The notes under the pieces are model-generated. The model ran no database searches and was not told where the DNA came from. It saw nothing but the letters and a program-made list of their open reading frames with translations. Both the position numbers and the translations under genes were made by a program. This document shows, one piece after another, positions 43,701-52,325 of a stretch of 64,000 nt of DNA. The stretch's first letter is position 1. The number at the start of each line of letters is the position of its first letter. Source of the DNA: Chitinophaga horti (GTDB lineage Bacteria; Bacteroidota; Bacteroidia; Chitinophagales; Chitinophagaceae); assembly GCF_022867795.2 (NCBI RefSeq), contig NZ_CP107006.1, positions 5,890,001-5,954,000 on the forward strand, in the 5' to 3' direction.

Positions 43701-44359
43701 TGGGCATACCCGACCAGGCCGCCTACGCCACGCTGGAAGCCGTGAAAGAAACAGAAGGGATGGAGAAGCTGCCGATCATCATTTTCACCGGTAAAAGCCT
43801 GAGCAAAACCGAAGAACAGCGCATTCGCCAGTATGCCGATTCTATCGTGGTGAAAACTGCGCATTCGTACCAGCGTATCCTGGACGAGGTGTCGCTCTTC
43901 CTTCACCTGGTGGAAGAGAATGGCAAGCTGCCGGAAGATGCGGGACAAAAAGTGTCGGTGCTGAACGAGGTGTTAAAAGACAAGGTAGTACTGGTGGCGG
44001 ACGATGATGTGCGCAACATTTTCTCCCTCACAAAAGCGCTGGAAAAGCATAACATGAACGTAATCAGCGCGACGGATGGTAAAGAGGCGTTGGAGCAATT
44101 GAAAGAAGGGCCTGTACCGGACATTGTGCTGATGGATATGATGATGCCCGAAATGGATGGCTACGAAACCATTGCCAAAATGCGTCAGGACCCCCGCTTC
44201 ATGAACCTGCCGATTATTGCTGTAACGGCCAAGGCCATGATGGGTGATAGAGAGAAGTGTATACAGGCAGGCGCATCCGACTATATTTCTAAACCGGTTG
44301 ATATTGACCAGCTGTTGTCGTTGCTGCGTGTGTGGCTGTACGATAGAGCTTTCAGATAA
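40763..44359 (+). CDS. Hybrid sensor histidine kinase: CHASE3, HAMP, GAF, HisKA, HATPase, three receivers
   Basis: A 1198-residue membrane hybrid kinase. Two membrane helices (about 8-27 and 178-198) flank a CHASE3 sensor (MMKDAETGQRGYLLTEDETFLDPYY). A HAMP-like region (about 200-270), a GAF domain (about 295-430) and a long Glu/Gln-rich coiled coil (about 432-525) follow. The DHp motif is ANMSHELRTPLNS (His537), then HATPase (NLLSNALKFT, DTGIGISEDK, GTGLGLSISRELV). Three receivers end it, with phosphoacceptor Asp857, Asp979 and Asp1125; the middle one is degenerate (no Lys at the usual KP site). It heads a same-strand cluster with a receiver, CheR and CheB. Confidence 0.95.
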   Translation: MNSSFKRNLLIGFGLSLLLLIISSVASYNSIQNLLQSASLVDHTNSVIQKLEGVMSMMKDAETGQRGYLLTEDETFLDPYYGAADSALSQLREVEVLTKDNELQQASVKALGVVINQRLSMLKSLADLKRNRQAINADSLRIGKYHMDEIRGIVKQMSERERTLLRERTEELNEVSGFTPVLIIITALLSLIITSVFYMRVKTDFDDRSRLHMALQQKDADISRRIGIIQEIAGQISSGDYAVRAKDEGSDGLGNLAYAINRMANSLETSFTQLSENEWLQTGMAGLNDKMVGEKEKDTLAGYILDYVATYTNSQVGALYLAESEKLLRLYSSYALSSKDRKEFLASGEGLAGQCMQSGRMILLKDIPADAMMISYAAGEIKPVNIIALPILYEQRIVAVIELASIHEYSKHEVAFLSNVAHNIGIAITSAESRRRLQELLEETQAQSEELQTQHGELENLNMELEAQTQKLQVSEEELKVQQEELMQSNAELEERSRLLEEKNQIIINRNLEIQQKAEELEISTKYKSEFLANMSHELRTPLNSILLLSRLMSENNDKNLLPDQIEYAQVIFSSGKGLLTLVDEILDLSKIEAGKMELEFQHVHLSSVISNLQSMFEPMAKDKGLELKIGTASGLPATIETDHLRLEQVLKNLLSNALKFTSAGSVSLLVDMAAGKQAVTFKVKDTGIGISEDKQQVIFEAFQQADGSTRRKYGGTGLGLSISRELVKLLGGSLALHSVPGEGSEFIVTVPLAPAEKEEQPVVTPPPRPKTSFNTQYTETPKPQYTTDVIPQAISDDRDDVRPGDRVILIVEDDTHFAKALLNFTRSRGYRGVVSVRGDEALPLALQFKPIGILLDIMLPVKDGWQVMEELKQEPRTKSIPVHIMSSMEVKRESLMKGAIDFISKPVAAEGMQVIFEKMEFVLNRSAKKVLIVEENSKHAKALSYFLGTYNVSSEIGDSVQKSIELLKQQDVDCVILDMGIPDQAAYATLEAVKETEGMEKLPIIIFTGKSLSKTEEQRIRQYADSIVVKTAHSYQRILDEVSLFLHLVEENGKLPEDAGQKVSVLNEVLKDKVVLVADDDVRNIFSLTKALEKHNMNVISATDGKEALEQLKEGPVPDIVLMDMMMPEMDGYETIAKMRQDPRFMNLPIIAVTAKAMMGDREKCIQAGASDYISKPVDIDQLLSLLRVWLYDRAFR

Positions 44360-44367
44360 TAATTGAC

Positions 44368-44742
44368 ATGATGGAAAAAGACCTCCTGATAGTTGATGAC
44401 GATGCCCGTAACATATTTGCGCTAAGAGCAGTGTTGAAAAGCCGGGGCATCAACTGCGTGACTGCCGGCAGCGCGGCGGAAGCGATGAGTATGTTGACAA
44501 ATAACCACAACGTAGGTGTGGTACTAATGGACGTAATGATGCCGGATATGGACGGCTTTGAGGCATTACAGCTAATACGGAGCATTGAGGCCGTAAAATT
44601 GCTACCTGTAATTGCTGTCACCGCTAAAGCCATGAAAGGCGACCGCGAAAGATGCCTTTCTGCCGGTTTCGATGATTATGTGTCAAAACCCATCGACGTG
44701 GACGAACTGTTGGTTAAAATAAAAGAACACTTTACCGCATAA
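44368..44742 (+). CDS. Single-domain response regulator
   Basis: A 124-residue CheY-like receiver with no output domain. LIVDDDARNIFALR has the acidic pocket, Asp55 is in VVLMDVMMPDMDGFEALQLI, Thr/Ala in VIAVTAKAMKGD, and Lys in YVSKPIDVDEL. It is very similar to the third receiver of the hybrid kinase (both have DDDxRNIF and VTAKAM...DRE), suggesting duplication. The stop TAA overlaps the cheR ATG by one base, so translation is probably coupled. Confidence 0.95.
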   Translation: MMEKDLLIVDDDARNIFALRAVLKSRGINCVTAGSAAEAMSMLTNNHNVGVVLMDVMMPDMDGFEALQLIRSIEAVKLLPVIAVTAKAMKGDRERCLSAGFDDYVSKPIDVDELLVKIKEHFTA

Positions 44743-45572
44743 TGTTGCGAACCCATTATATAAGCGAAGACGAAGTAAGCATGTTGCTGAACGATGTGCT
44801 GGAGCTGTACGGTTACGACTTTACCGACTACGCCCATGCATCTATCAACCGGCGTGTGAACTACCTGTTTAAAAAAGACAGGTTCACCAGTTTCGCTGAG
44901 TTCAGGTTCCGCGTTAAAAATGACAAGAATTATGTGACGCGTTTCGTGGAAGAGATCACCGTGAACGTAACAGAAATGTTCCGCGATCCTTTTTTCTACA
45001 CCGCATTACAAAAGCAGGTGCTGCCCGTACTGGCCACGTACCCGTTCATCAGGATATGGCATGCCGGCTGCTCCACCGGCGAAGAAGTATATTCGCTCGC
45101 GATTATGCTGCAAGAGGCAAACATGTTACACAAGGCAAAGATCTATGCGACAGATATTAATAATACTGTGCTGGACAAAGCCCGCAAAGGAATTTTTCCC
45201 CTGGCGCATATGCAGCAGTATTCGCGCAACTACATCCAGATGGGTGGTACACAGGATTTTTCGCAATACTATACCGCCAATTACGAGTATGCCAAGTTCT
45301 CCGAAACCCTTTCAAAACAAATTGTATTTGCCGCACATAACCTGGTCACCGATCATTCGTTCAACGAGTTTCAGCTGATCGTTTGCCGTAATGTGCTCAT
45401 CTACTTCAATAAAACTTTACAGGATAAGATCCTGCATCTTTTCGACGATAGCCTGGAAACCTTTGGCTTCCTTGCGCTGGGATCGAAAGAAACCCTGAAC
45501 TTTACCAGCATATCGCACAAGTTCAGGCAGCTGGAAAACAGGCAGAAGATATGGAGGAAAACAATCGTGTAA
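44742..45572 (+). CDS. cheR: CheR-type SAM-dependent methyltransferase
   Basis: A 276-residue CheR. An N-terminal helical domain (about 1-70) precedes the SAM-binding fold with RIWHAGCSTGEEVYSLAIML (about 104-123), KIYATDINNTVLDKARKGIFP and QLIVCRNVLIYFNKTLQDKIL. Classical CheR methylates glutamates of chemoreceptors, but no chemoreceptor, CheA or CheW gene is present in this cluster. The next gene, CheB-like, starts inside its 3' end (22-bp overlap). Confidence 0.95.
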   Translation: MLRTHYISEDEVSMLLNDVLELYGYDFTDYAHASINRRVNYLFKKDRFTSFAEFRFRVKNDKNYVTRFVEEITVNVTEMFRDPFFYTALQKQVLPVLATYPFIRIWHAGCSTGEEVYSLAIMLQEANMLHKAKIYATDINNTVLDKARKGIFPLAHMQQYSRNYIQMGGTQDFSQYYTANYEYAKFSETLSKQIVFAAHNLVTDHSFNEFQLIVCRNVLIYFNKTLQDKILHLFDDSLETFGFLALGSKETLNFTSISHKFRQLENRQKIWRKTIV

Positions 45573-46147
45573 CACATCCGCGAATCGTAGTGATTGGTGG
45601 TTCTGCAGGCAGCCTGCGTACCATCCTGGAAATATTGCCCAACCTCGAGCCTAAACTACAGGCGGCGATCATTATTGTACTGCACCGTCATCACGTATAT
45701 GACTCTACGCTTACAGATCTGTTGGCGATTAAAACAACGTTACCGGTAAAAGAGGCGGAGGAAAAGGAAGACATTCAGCCCGGAACGATCTACATAGCCC
45801 CATCCGACTACCATTTACTGGTGGAATCCGATTATTCTTTATCGCTCGATTATTCCGAAAAGGTGAACTACAGCCGGCCGAGCATCGACGTTACGCTCAG
45901 TTCTGCCGCGCCGGTATGCGGTGCGCGCATGGCGGCCCTGCTGTTAAGTGGTGGTAACAACGATGGTACCGATGGATTGGATGAGGTGCAGTCTTTCGGT
46001 GGTACTATTGCCGTGCAGGACCCGATCGATGCTGAGGTGGACTATATGCCCAAACACGCCTTGCAAACCTTACAGGTGCCTTTTGTATTGAAGAACCATG
46101 AGATGGCCGACTTCATTAATCGCTTTGCTGCAGAAGACCTGGTTTAA
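45551..46147 (+). CDS. cheB: CheB-type methylesterase without receiver domain
   Basis: A 198-residue CheB catalytic domain. The triad is visible as Ser in VIGGSAGSLRTIL (about 14), His in IIVLHRHHVYDSTL (about 42) and Asp in LLLSGGNNDGTDGLDEV (about 141), matching the glutamyl methylesterase/deamidase family. The N-terminal receiver of classical CheB is missing; the single-domain receiver two genes upstream could serve instead. It converges with the receiver-PAS kinase gene, overlapping by 4 bp. Confidence 0.93.
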   Translation: MEENNRVTHPRIVVIGGSAGSLRTILEILPNLEPKLQAAIIIVLHRHHVYDSTLTDLLAIKTTLPVKEAEEKEDIQPGTIYIAPSDYHLLVESDYSLSLDYSEKVNYSRPSIDVTLSSAAPVCGARMAALLLSGGNNDGTDGLDEVQSFGGTIAVQDPIDAEVDYMPKHALQTLQVPFVLKNHEMADFINRFAAEDLV

Positions 46148-47763
46148 CCGTTCTGAAAGCTTTCGCGCCAGGCGCCTTCCTGTTGTTTTTTACTTTCCGT
46201 TTGTCGCAGTGGCAATACAAAAATGAAGGATGACCCTTCGTTCAGCCGGCTCTTGGCCGTCAATGTACCATCGTGCCGCTCAATCACCTTTTTGGCGATG
46301 GCCAGTCCTATGCCGGTACCTTCGTAACGGTCCATTGTATGCAGGCGTTGGAAGATCGTAAATATCTTGGGAAGGTATTGCTCGTCAAACCCGATCCCGT
46401 TATCGCTGATGGTAATACGGCAGTACTGGCCGTCTGCGTCGGTGGGCGCGTTAACGTCACAATAAGCTACTAATTCCGTGTTAATATGGATTTCAGGCGG
46501 CGTATCGTTCTTACTGAACTTTAAGGCGTTGCTGATAATGTTCTGAAACACCTGCCTGATCTGGCCGGGCACTACCTCAATTTGTGGAATTTCTGACACA
46601 ACGAAGCGCGCCTTCTTCTCTTCGATCGTGAGTTCCAGGTCGCTGAGTATTTCGTTGATCAGTTGATTGATGTCCGTTATCTCAAAGCCATTCGAAACCG
46701 ACAGGCGGGAGAAGTTCAGCAGGTCGTTGATCAGCCTCGTCATCCGGTTGGATGAATACACGATACGATTCAGGAACGGGCGTATATCTTCGTTATCGTC
46801 CGGGAACTTGTCACGCAGCATGGCGCCGAAAAGGTGGATCTTGCGTAACGGTTCTTTTAAATCGTGCGAAGCTACGGAGGCAAATTGTTGCAGGTCGTGG
46901 TTACTTTCTTCCAGCGATTTGTTGATCAGCGAAAGTTCTTCCGTACGTTCCTGTACTTTTTGTTCCAGTATTTCGTTCGCCTGTTTCTGGTGAGAGATGT
47001 CTGTAAAAGTGCCGATCCATTTCACCGTTTGGCCGTCTTCATGCATGGGGGTTACCCTTAGCAGGTGACAGCGGTACTTACCTTCCCGCAAGTCTTTGAT
47101 GTACGTTTCTTTTTCCAGCAATTTGCCGGAACGAAACGCCAGTTGCAGGTCTTCGTCCAGCGAACTTTCGCCGGCGGCAGTTTGCGGCATTACCGACATA
47201 TTGGGCGAGTAGCGGAACCAGTGCTGGTTCGCATATTCGATCCGCCCATCTGCCGTAGCGGTAAAAGCAATCTGCGGAAGCGATTCAAGGATGGTGTGCA
47301 GCTCTTTCACTTTTTTGTCCAACGCCTGCTGTGCCTGTTTACGCACCTCTACTTCGTCCCTTAGTGATTGCTGAACAATATTCAGCTCCTGTGTTTGCTG
47401 GTACATCCGGTAGAAGGATTTCACCTTCATGATAAGGATGTCCGGATCGACCGGTTTTGTGATATAGTCTACACCGCCCGAGTCGTAGCCACGAGTGATG
47501 AACTTTTTATCTTTATTTACTGCGGATAGAAAAATGATGGGAATATCGCGCGCCTTGCTGTAGCCAGATAGCGCCTCTGCCACCTCGAAACCATCCATAC
47601 TGGGCATCTGCACGTCCAGGATGATCAGCGTGTAACTCGTTTTCAGTATTTTTTTGAGCGCTTCTTCACCGGAGCTGGCGCTGTCTACCTGGAACTTGTA
47701 CAGTTCCAGCGTTTTCTTTAATGACAGTATATTCTCTGGCTTGTCATCAACTATCAGAATCAT
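46144..47763 (-). CDS. Receiver-PAS-histidine kinase
   Basis: A 539-residue soluble kinase. The N-terminal receiver has Asp50 in LIILDVQMPSMDGFE and Lys in YITKPVDPDIL, a coiled coil links to a PAS domain (about 155-265, SLPQIAFTATADGRIEYANQHWFRY), and a second coil leads to HisKA with FASVASHDLKEPLRKIHLFG (His300) and HATPase (NIISNALKFSKNDT, DNGIGFDEQYLPKIFTIFQR, GTGIGLAIAKKVIERHDG). The SHDLKEPL form is the bacteriophytochrome-like kinase type. There are no membrane segments. It ends 4 bp inside the cheB end and probably belongs to the same signalling block. Confidence 0.94.
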   Translation of the reverse strand: MILIVDDKPENILSLKKTLELYKFQVDSASSGEEALKKILKTSYTLIILDVQMPSMDGFEVAEALSGYSKARDIPIIFLSAVNKDKKFITRGYDSGGVDYITKPVDPDILIMKVKSFYRMYQQTQELNIVQQSLRDEVEVRKQAQQALDKKVKELHTILESLPQIAFTATADGRIEYANQHWFRYSPNMSVMPQTAAGESSLDEDLQLAFRSGKLLEKETYIKDLREGKYRCHLLRVTPMHEDGQTVKWIGTFTDISHQKQANEILEQKVQERTEELSLINKSLEESNHDLQQFASVASHDLKEPLRKIHLFGAMLRDKFPDDNEDIRPFLNRIVYSSNRMTRLINDLLNFSRLSVSNGFEITDINQLINEILSDLELTIEEKKARFVVSEIPQIEVVPGQIRQVFQNIISNALKFSKNDTPPEIHINTELVAYCDVNAPTDADGQYCRITISDNGIGFDEQYLPKIFTIFQRLHTMDRYEGTGIGLAIAKKVIERHDGTLTAKSRLNEGSSFIFVLPLRQTESKKQQEGAWRESFQNG

Positions 47764-47966
47764 ACGGTGGTCGTTTCGCTGGCGTTGAAAGGCGGTTAAA
47801 AATTATTTGTCGGTCTAAGTATAGGAAAAATTCCTTTTCAATCGCAGCAGGAGAGACAGCAAAATTCTTGCCGTTATCATTACCTGTCAAGGATTTGGCG
47901 TATTAATCCCGTAAATTTATTAAATTTTAATGGCTGATATACAGTCGGTTAAGCGATGGGCCGCTA

Positions 47967-47989
47967 TTTTACTCGATTGAGGAGTAAAA
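47967..47989. promoter_or_regulatory. Inverted repeat upstream of the T9SS protein gene
   Basis: TTTTACTC (47967-47974) and GAGTAAAA (47982-47989) are perfect 8-bp arms about 55-78 bp before the ATG. Candidate operator. The rest of 47764-48044 shows no gene. Confidence 0.4.
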
Positions 47990-48044
47990 AGGGCCATCTG
48001 GTTTGGTATATTTATGCGCCTTTTGACCCCCGCCGGAAACAGCT

Positions 48045-50483
48045 ATGACGAAAAAACTCCTGACAATACTGCTACTCCTTTGCAGCCAACTGGCCTCTGC
48101 GCAATTCGCAGACAGGGGTACAGGGGCATTGCGCGACCAGATATGGTGGCTGGATTGGAGTAACATTGCGCTTACTGCCAGCCATAGCATGGTTACGCCT
48201 GATGGCATGACACTCACCTTTTCAATTTCAAATGTAACTGGTTTTACACCAGCGCCCAGTGGTATGCGTACCTGGGGTGCGGCCATGTTACATTCCCTAT
48301 ACGACTTTTCTGATCCTGCGTTGATGCCTGCGCTCTATTCGTATGGTAACAACCAGAACACTAATTTCCGGCTGAATATTACGGCGCGGCGGAACGGGCA
48401 GCCCGTTGCCTTTACCGTCGTAACTGCAGATGCGGAAGCCAGTGCACCGAATGAAGTGACGACCATTACCACTAACAAAGGTGCCTGGAGTACCATTGAC
48501 TTCTTCCGGAATTCCACCCAAACCTCGAATCCTGCACAGGGATGTGGCACCCGGCAGGTGCGCATTACCGATACCTACGGGATGGTATTAGGGCAAGTGT
48601 ACGGACAAATGCCTGTACTGGCCACCACCTCCACCGACGGATCGATTGCGCTGGATGTAGAATATAATAAGGGCGGCGCCTATGGCGGGATGGCGCTTGC
48701 CTTTGGCGTGTACTCGCCGATAGACCGCGGCGATTTGCCTGCGAGTTATGGTTTTGCACAACACCGGCTTACCTACCAGGTGTTGAACAGCTGCAATTTT
48801 AACCCGCCATATCCATCACAGGTGCCATCTGTTTCGCTTACGCTCGGCAGCATGCCCGGCGATGCGGACGGACAGCAAACGTTGAATGATAATGCGCTGG
48901 TGGCAGATGAAGACGCGATCAGTTCTTTTCCGGCGTATAACGGCTCGGGTACTTATAGCCTTGCCGTTCCGCTGGTGAACACGACAGGCGCTGCCGCCTA
49001 CCTGGCTGGCTGGTTCGACTTTAACGGGGATAAACAGTTTACCTTGGCCGAGCGGGCCGTTGCCACCATTGCCACCGGCAGCACCAGCGCTACACTCACG
49101 TGGGCGGGGCTGCCAGCAGAGTTGCCGGCCCCTACGGCTGCGGACTACCACGACTTTGGCCTGCGGCTTCGCTTATCCTCCGACCAGGCAGATGCCCAAC
49201 AGCCTGCTGGTCCTGCCCGGGATGGGGAGGTAGAGGATTATCTCGTACCGTTTTACATTCCCTGTAAGTTCGCGCTGCCTGCAGATAAAGTACTTGATCT
49301 TTGCTCCGGCGAAACCGTACAATTGAATGCCAGCCAGGCTGATGCAGTGTCGTACCGCTGGGCAGCGAATAATACCCTGAGTGATGATGGCATTGGAAAC
49401 CCGGTGGCCAGTCCTACAACGAACACCACCTACCAGGTAACGGCGCAGGATATACGAGGTTGCCAGGATGCGGCCAGCTTTATTGTTAATGTGCGTCCAT
49501 CGCCGACCATTAATACCAGTGGCGACGTGAGGATATGTGCGGGACAGTCGGCGCCGTTGTCGGCCAGCAGTGCCATTAACGCTGCTTTCAGCTGGTCGCC
49601 GGCCGTGGGTTTGAATGATGCGGGCATCAGTAATCCGACGGCCTCTCCAACATCTACTACCAGTTATGTGGTGACTGCCACCAGTGCGAATAATTGTAAA
49701 AGTACTGCCCGTGTGAACGTGGCGGTGACCAGCGCGCCGGTATTTAGTGTGAGTTCGTACAATCAGTCCGTTTGTGTGGGGGAGGAAGTGGTGATAAAAG
49801 CAAGTGGCGGAGATGCCTATACCTGGCGGGCGCCGGATAAAACTGCGATTGGTACGGGTGGGGAGCTGCGGTTACAGGCGGCTGCGGGCGGTATGTATTC
49901 CGTAGAGATCACCGACCAGGTATGTAACATCAGCAGAACATTCGATCTTCCTTTAAGCGTGGCATCGCAACCGCAAACGTCTGTCACCAAAAGTAATGAT
50001 GTTGACTGTATACATGGCAGCGCCATGCTGCAGGCCAGCGGTGGCCTCACTTACAGCTGGGACCCGGCGCCTGGTTTAAACACGCTGAGCGGCGATAAAG
50101 TGGTGGTAACGCCCGGGCAGCCCACGATGTATTATGTGAACGTAAGCAACGGTGGCAAGTGTGTGAAAAAGGACTCCGTATTTGTAGACTTCAATGCCAA
50201 CAGTGAATTGAGTAGCTTCCCGATGGCCAATGCCTTTTCGCCCAACAACGATGGCCGGAATGATTGCTTCGGACTAAAGTTCTGGGGGCCGGTATTACAG
50301 CTGGACTTCTCCGTATTTAACCGTTGGGGCGAGCTGGTGTTTCATACCGATGATCCATTGCATTGCTGGGATGGATCTTTCAAAGGCGCTCCGCAACCGG
50401 CGGGTACTTACGTGTTCGTCGTGAAGGCGAAAACCGCTTGTGGCAACGGGGAGCGGCAGGGGACGGTGGTGTTGGTGCGATAG
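48045..50483 (+). CDS. T9SS type B surface protein with GEVED and gliding-motility C-terminal domain
   Basis: An 812-residue exported protein. Signal peptide MTKKLLTILLLLCSQLASA; an N-terminal beta domain (about 25-240); a GEVED domain (about 268-405, WFDFNGDKQFTLAERAV to DGEVEDYLVPFY); three or four Ig/PKD-like repeats (about 410-715) with recurring GLNDAGISNPTASPTSTTSYVVTAT-type text; and a CHU_C/gliding-motility-associated C-terminal domain (NAFSPNNDGRNDCFGLKFWG, VFNRWGELVFHTDDPLHCWDGSFKG, PAGTYVFVVKAK). The last domain is the type B signal for the type IX secretion system, so the protein is probably exposed or released at the surface. Function is unknown, probably adhesive. Confidence 0.92.
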   Translation: MTKKLLTILLLLCSQLASAQFADRGTGALRDQIWWLDWSNIALTASHSMVTPDGMTLTFSISNVTGFTPAPSGMRTWGAAMLHSLYDFSDPALMPALYSYGNNQNTNFRLNITARRNGQPVAFTVVTADAEASAPNEVTTITTNKGAWSTIDFFRNSTQTSNPAQGCGTRQVRITDTYGMVLGQVYGQMPVLATTSTDGSIALDVEYNKGGAYGGMALAFGVYSPIDRGDLPASYGFAQHRLTYQVLNSCNFNPPYPSQVPSVSLTLGSMPGDADGQQTLNDNALVADEDAISSFPAYNGSGTYSLAVPLVNTTGAAAYLAGWFDFNGDKQFTLAERAVATIATGSTSATLTWAGLPAELPAPTAADYHDFGLRLRLSSDQADAQQPAGPARDGEVEDYLVPFYIPCKFALPADKVLDLCSGETVQLNASQADAVSYRWAANNTLSDDGIGNPVASPTTNTTYQVTAQDIRGCQDAASFIVNVRPSPTINTSGDVRICAGQSAPLSASSAINAAFSWSPAVGLNDAGISNPTASPTSTTSYVVTATSANNCKSTARVNVAVTSAPVFSVSSYNQSVCVGEEVVIKASGGDAYTWRAPDKTAIGTGGELRLQAAAGGMYSVEITDQVCNISRTFDLPLSVASQPQTSVTKSNDVDCIHGSAMLQASGGLTYSWDPAPGLNTLSGDKVVVTPGQPTMYYVNVSNGGKCVKKDSVFVDFNANSELSSFPMANAFSPNNDGRNDCFGLKFWGPVLQLDFSVFNRWGELVFHTDDPLHCWDGSFKGAPQPAGTYVFVVKAKTACGNGERQGTVVLVR

Positions 50484-50498
50484 GTGTACTGCCGCTGA

Positions 50499-50522
50499 AG
50501 TGAGTGACACAACGGCGGCTGA
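50499..50522. repeat. Dispersed 24-bp repeat, copy 3
   Basis: Reverse complement of the 24-bp copy at 22741-22764, identical over its length. It is in the gap between the convergent T9SS and TPR genes. GCCGC / GCGGC flanks allow a hairpin around it. Confidence 0.7.
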
Positions 50523-50540
50523 TTAAAGGAGAGAAGTTGA

Positions 50541-51299
50541 TTACCCCAGTTTATAACTCGCCATTTGTTTGCGCGACAGCCATAGCCACTTCTGGTTCAG
50601 GCGGCGTACGTAACGCGGGTGGAGCCCGATTTCTTTGATCACAGTTTGAAACTGCTCTTTCGCCTCTCGGGGGCGGCGCTGTTTGTCGAGGAACATCCCG
50701 TAGCGGTACATGCCCTCAAGGGAGTGATGAATGCGGACCACCTTCTTATATTCTTCCTCGGCTTTTTCAATGCTGCCCGCGCTTTCCAGAGCTTGTGCAT
50801 ACGCCAGTTCATCTTCCGCTTTTTTCATAAACACCTTCTTAGACGAGAATGCTTTCTCAAAGTTTGCGATGCTCGACGTGTAGTCGCCGGCGTGATACTG
50901 CAACCTTGCCAGCAGCATCACGATGCCCGGATCATTGGCATACAGGTCGCTCAGGCAGCTTTTCACCAGTTCGATAGCCTGGTCGTACTTCTTTTGCTCA
51001 CCGTACGCTTCGGCCAGCACCAGCCGATTGGTGACAGTATCGGCAGTTTGTCGTTTACGTTCCAGGTCGCGGATTAGGCTATTGGGAAAAATGTAACGTT
51101 GAAGGTTGTGCAGGAACTGTCCACGGCTGATTTCGGGTACGATCTCAAGCACGATGTAGGCCAGGGAACCGATACCGGGCAGGAAGATGAGCAGGTAGAT
51201 CATATCACGCCGGCCGGTTTTGTAGGCATGAATAATACAGATTACTTGCAGGATAGGTATGATCACAAAGGCGTTATGCCAGTATGCAAACAGGTTCAT
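50541..51299 (-). CDS. Membrane-anchored TPR protein
   Basis: A 252-residue protein with two N-terminal hydrophobic helices (about 9-27 and 34-53, FVIIPILQVICIIHAYKTGRRDMIYLLIFLPGIGSLAYIVLEIV) resembling the PLDc_N-type anchor, then at least four TPR-like helix pairs (DTVTNRLVLAEAYGEQKKYDQAIELVKSCL, VMLLARLQYHAGDYTSSIANFEKAF, DELAYAQALESAGSIEKAEEEYKKV, MYRYGMFLDKQRRPREAKEQFQTVI). The TPR array would face the cytoplasm and mediate protein contacts. No further assignment. Confidence 0.85.
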   Translation of the reverse strand: MNLFAYWHNAFVIIPILQVICIIHAYKTGRRDMIYLLIFLPGIGSLAYIVLEIVPEISRGQFLHNLQRYIFPNSLIRDLERKRQTADTVTNRLVLAEAYGEQKKYDQAIELVKSCLSDLYANDPGIVMLLARLQYHAGDYTSSIANFEKAFSSKKVFMKKAEDELAYAQALESAGSIEKAEEEYKKVVRIHHSLEGMYRYGMFLDKQRRPREAKEQFQTVIKEIGLHPRYVRRLNQKWLWLSRKQMASYKLG

Positions 51300-51449
51300 T
51301 GTAGGTTAGGAATTTATGCTGATGCGTTAACAGTTCTGGCGCAATAATAAATATTTTTCCTGGTTGCTTCTTATAAAAATGAATAGACAGGCTGCGCCAC
51401 CATTGCGGCACAAATTGCAAAATGCTGTTTTTTTGGCTATTTTCAGCGT

Positions 51450-52277
51450 ATGATCATTGTTATTCAATGTACTGACCAGGTAGGCCGTGTGGCGGCTATA
51501 TCCGGTGTACTATCCGCCGAAAAACTTAATATCGTATCCCTCCGCGAGCATGTAGACGTTGGGCAGAACCATTTCTATATGCGCGTACACGTTGAGCAGG
51601 ATGCGCCTGCCGGGCCCCTTACCGAAAAGCTGCGCGCCGTATTGCCGGCCGATGCCATCGTACAGGTAAATCCACAGCCGGAGAAAAAGATCGTAGTAAT
51701 GGTCACCAGGGAGTATCATTGCCTGGCCGACATACTCGTTCGCCATCATTTTAAAACCCTGGGCGCACAGGTGTTATGTGTAATTGGTAACCATACTACT
51801 TTGCAGGACATCTGCGGCCGGTTTGATGTGCCGTTTCACCCCGTGTTGCATGACCCGGCCGATAAGGTAAATTTTGAAGCTGAGATAGAGACGATCGTTA
51901 CGGAACATGCGCCCGATTACATCGTATTGGCGAAGTTCATGCGTATTCTGTCTCCCGGTTTTGTGTCGAAGTTCGCGGGCAGGATCATCAATATTCATCA
52001 CTCTTTTTTGCCCGCATTTGCCGGTGCTAATCCGTACAAACGCGCGTTTGAAAGAGGCGTTAAGATGATCGGCGCTACTGCCCACTTTGTAACCGATGAA
52101 CTGGACGAGGGGCCGATCATTACCCAGCAAATCATCCCCGTAAACCATACCTATACTGCTACAGGCATGGTGAAAGCTGGCAGGGAGATTGAAACCGCCG
52201 TACTGGCCAGGGCGTTGCAACTGGTGTTTGAAGACCGGGTGTTTGTTTATCAGAATAAAACCGTTGTATTCGAATAA
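51450..52277 (+). CDS. purU: Formyltetrahydrofolate deformylase
   Basis: A 275-residue PurU, which hydrolyses 10-formyltetrahydrofolate to formate and tetrahydrofolate, balancing one-carbon units. An N-terminal ACT domain (MIIVIQCTDQVGRVAAISGVLSAEKLNIVSLREHVD, about 1-75) is followed by the formyltransferase fold with YIVLAKFMRILSPGFVSKFAGRIINIHHSFLPAFAGANPYKRAFERGVKMIGATAHFVTDELDEGPIITQ (about 167-235) carrying the catalytic Asn, His and Asp. The start and length are standard. Confidence 0.96.
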   Translation: MIIVIQCTDQVGRVAAISGVLSAEKLNIVSLREHVDVGQNHFYMRVHVEQDAPAGPLTEKLRAVLPADAIVQVNPQPEKKIVVMVTREYHCLADILVRHHFKTLGAQVLCVIGNHTTLQDICGRFDVPFHPVLHDPADKVNFEAEIETIVTEHAPDYIVLAKFMRILSPGFVSKFAGRIINIHHSFLPAFAGANPYKRAFERGVKMIGATAHFVTDELDEGPIITQQIIPVNHTYTATGMVKAGREIETAVLARALQLVFEDRVFVYQNKTVVFE

Positions 52278-52325
52278 GTAGGGTTACCAAAATGCGTTTT
52301 CGGGATATAGAAGAAAGTGAACGGT

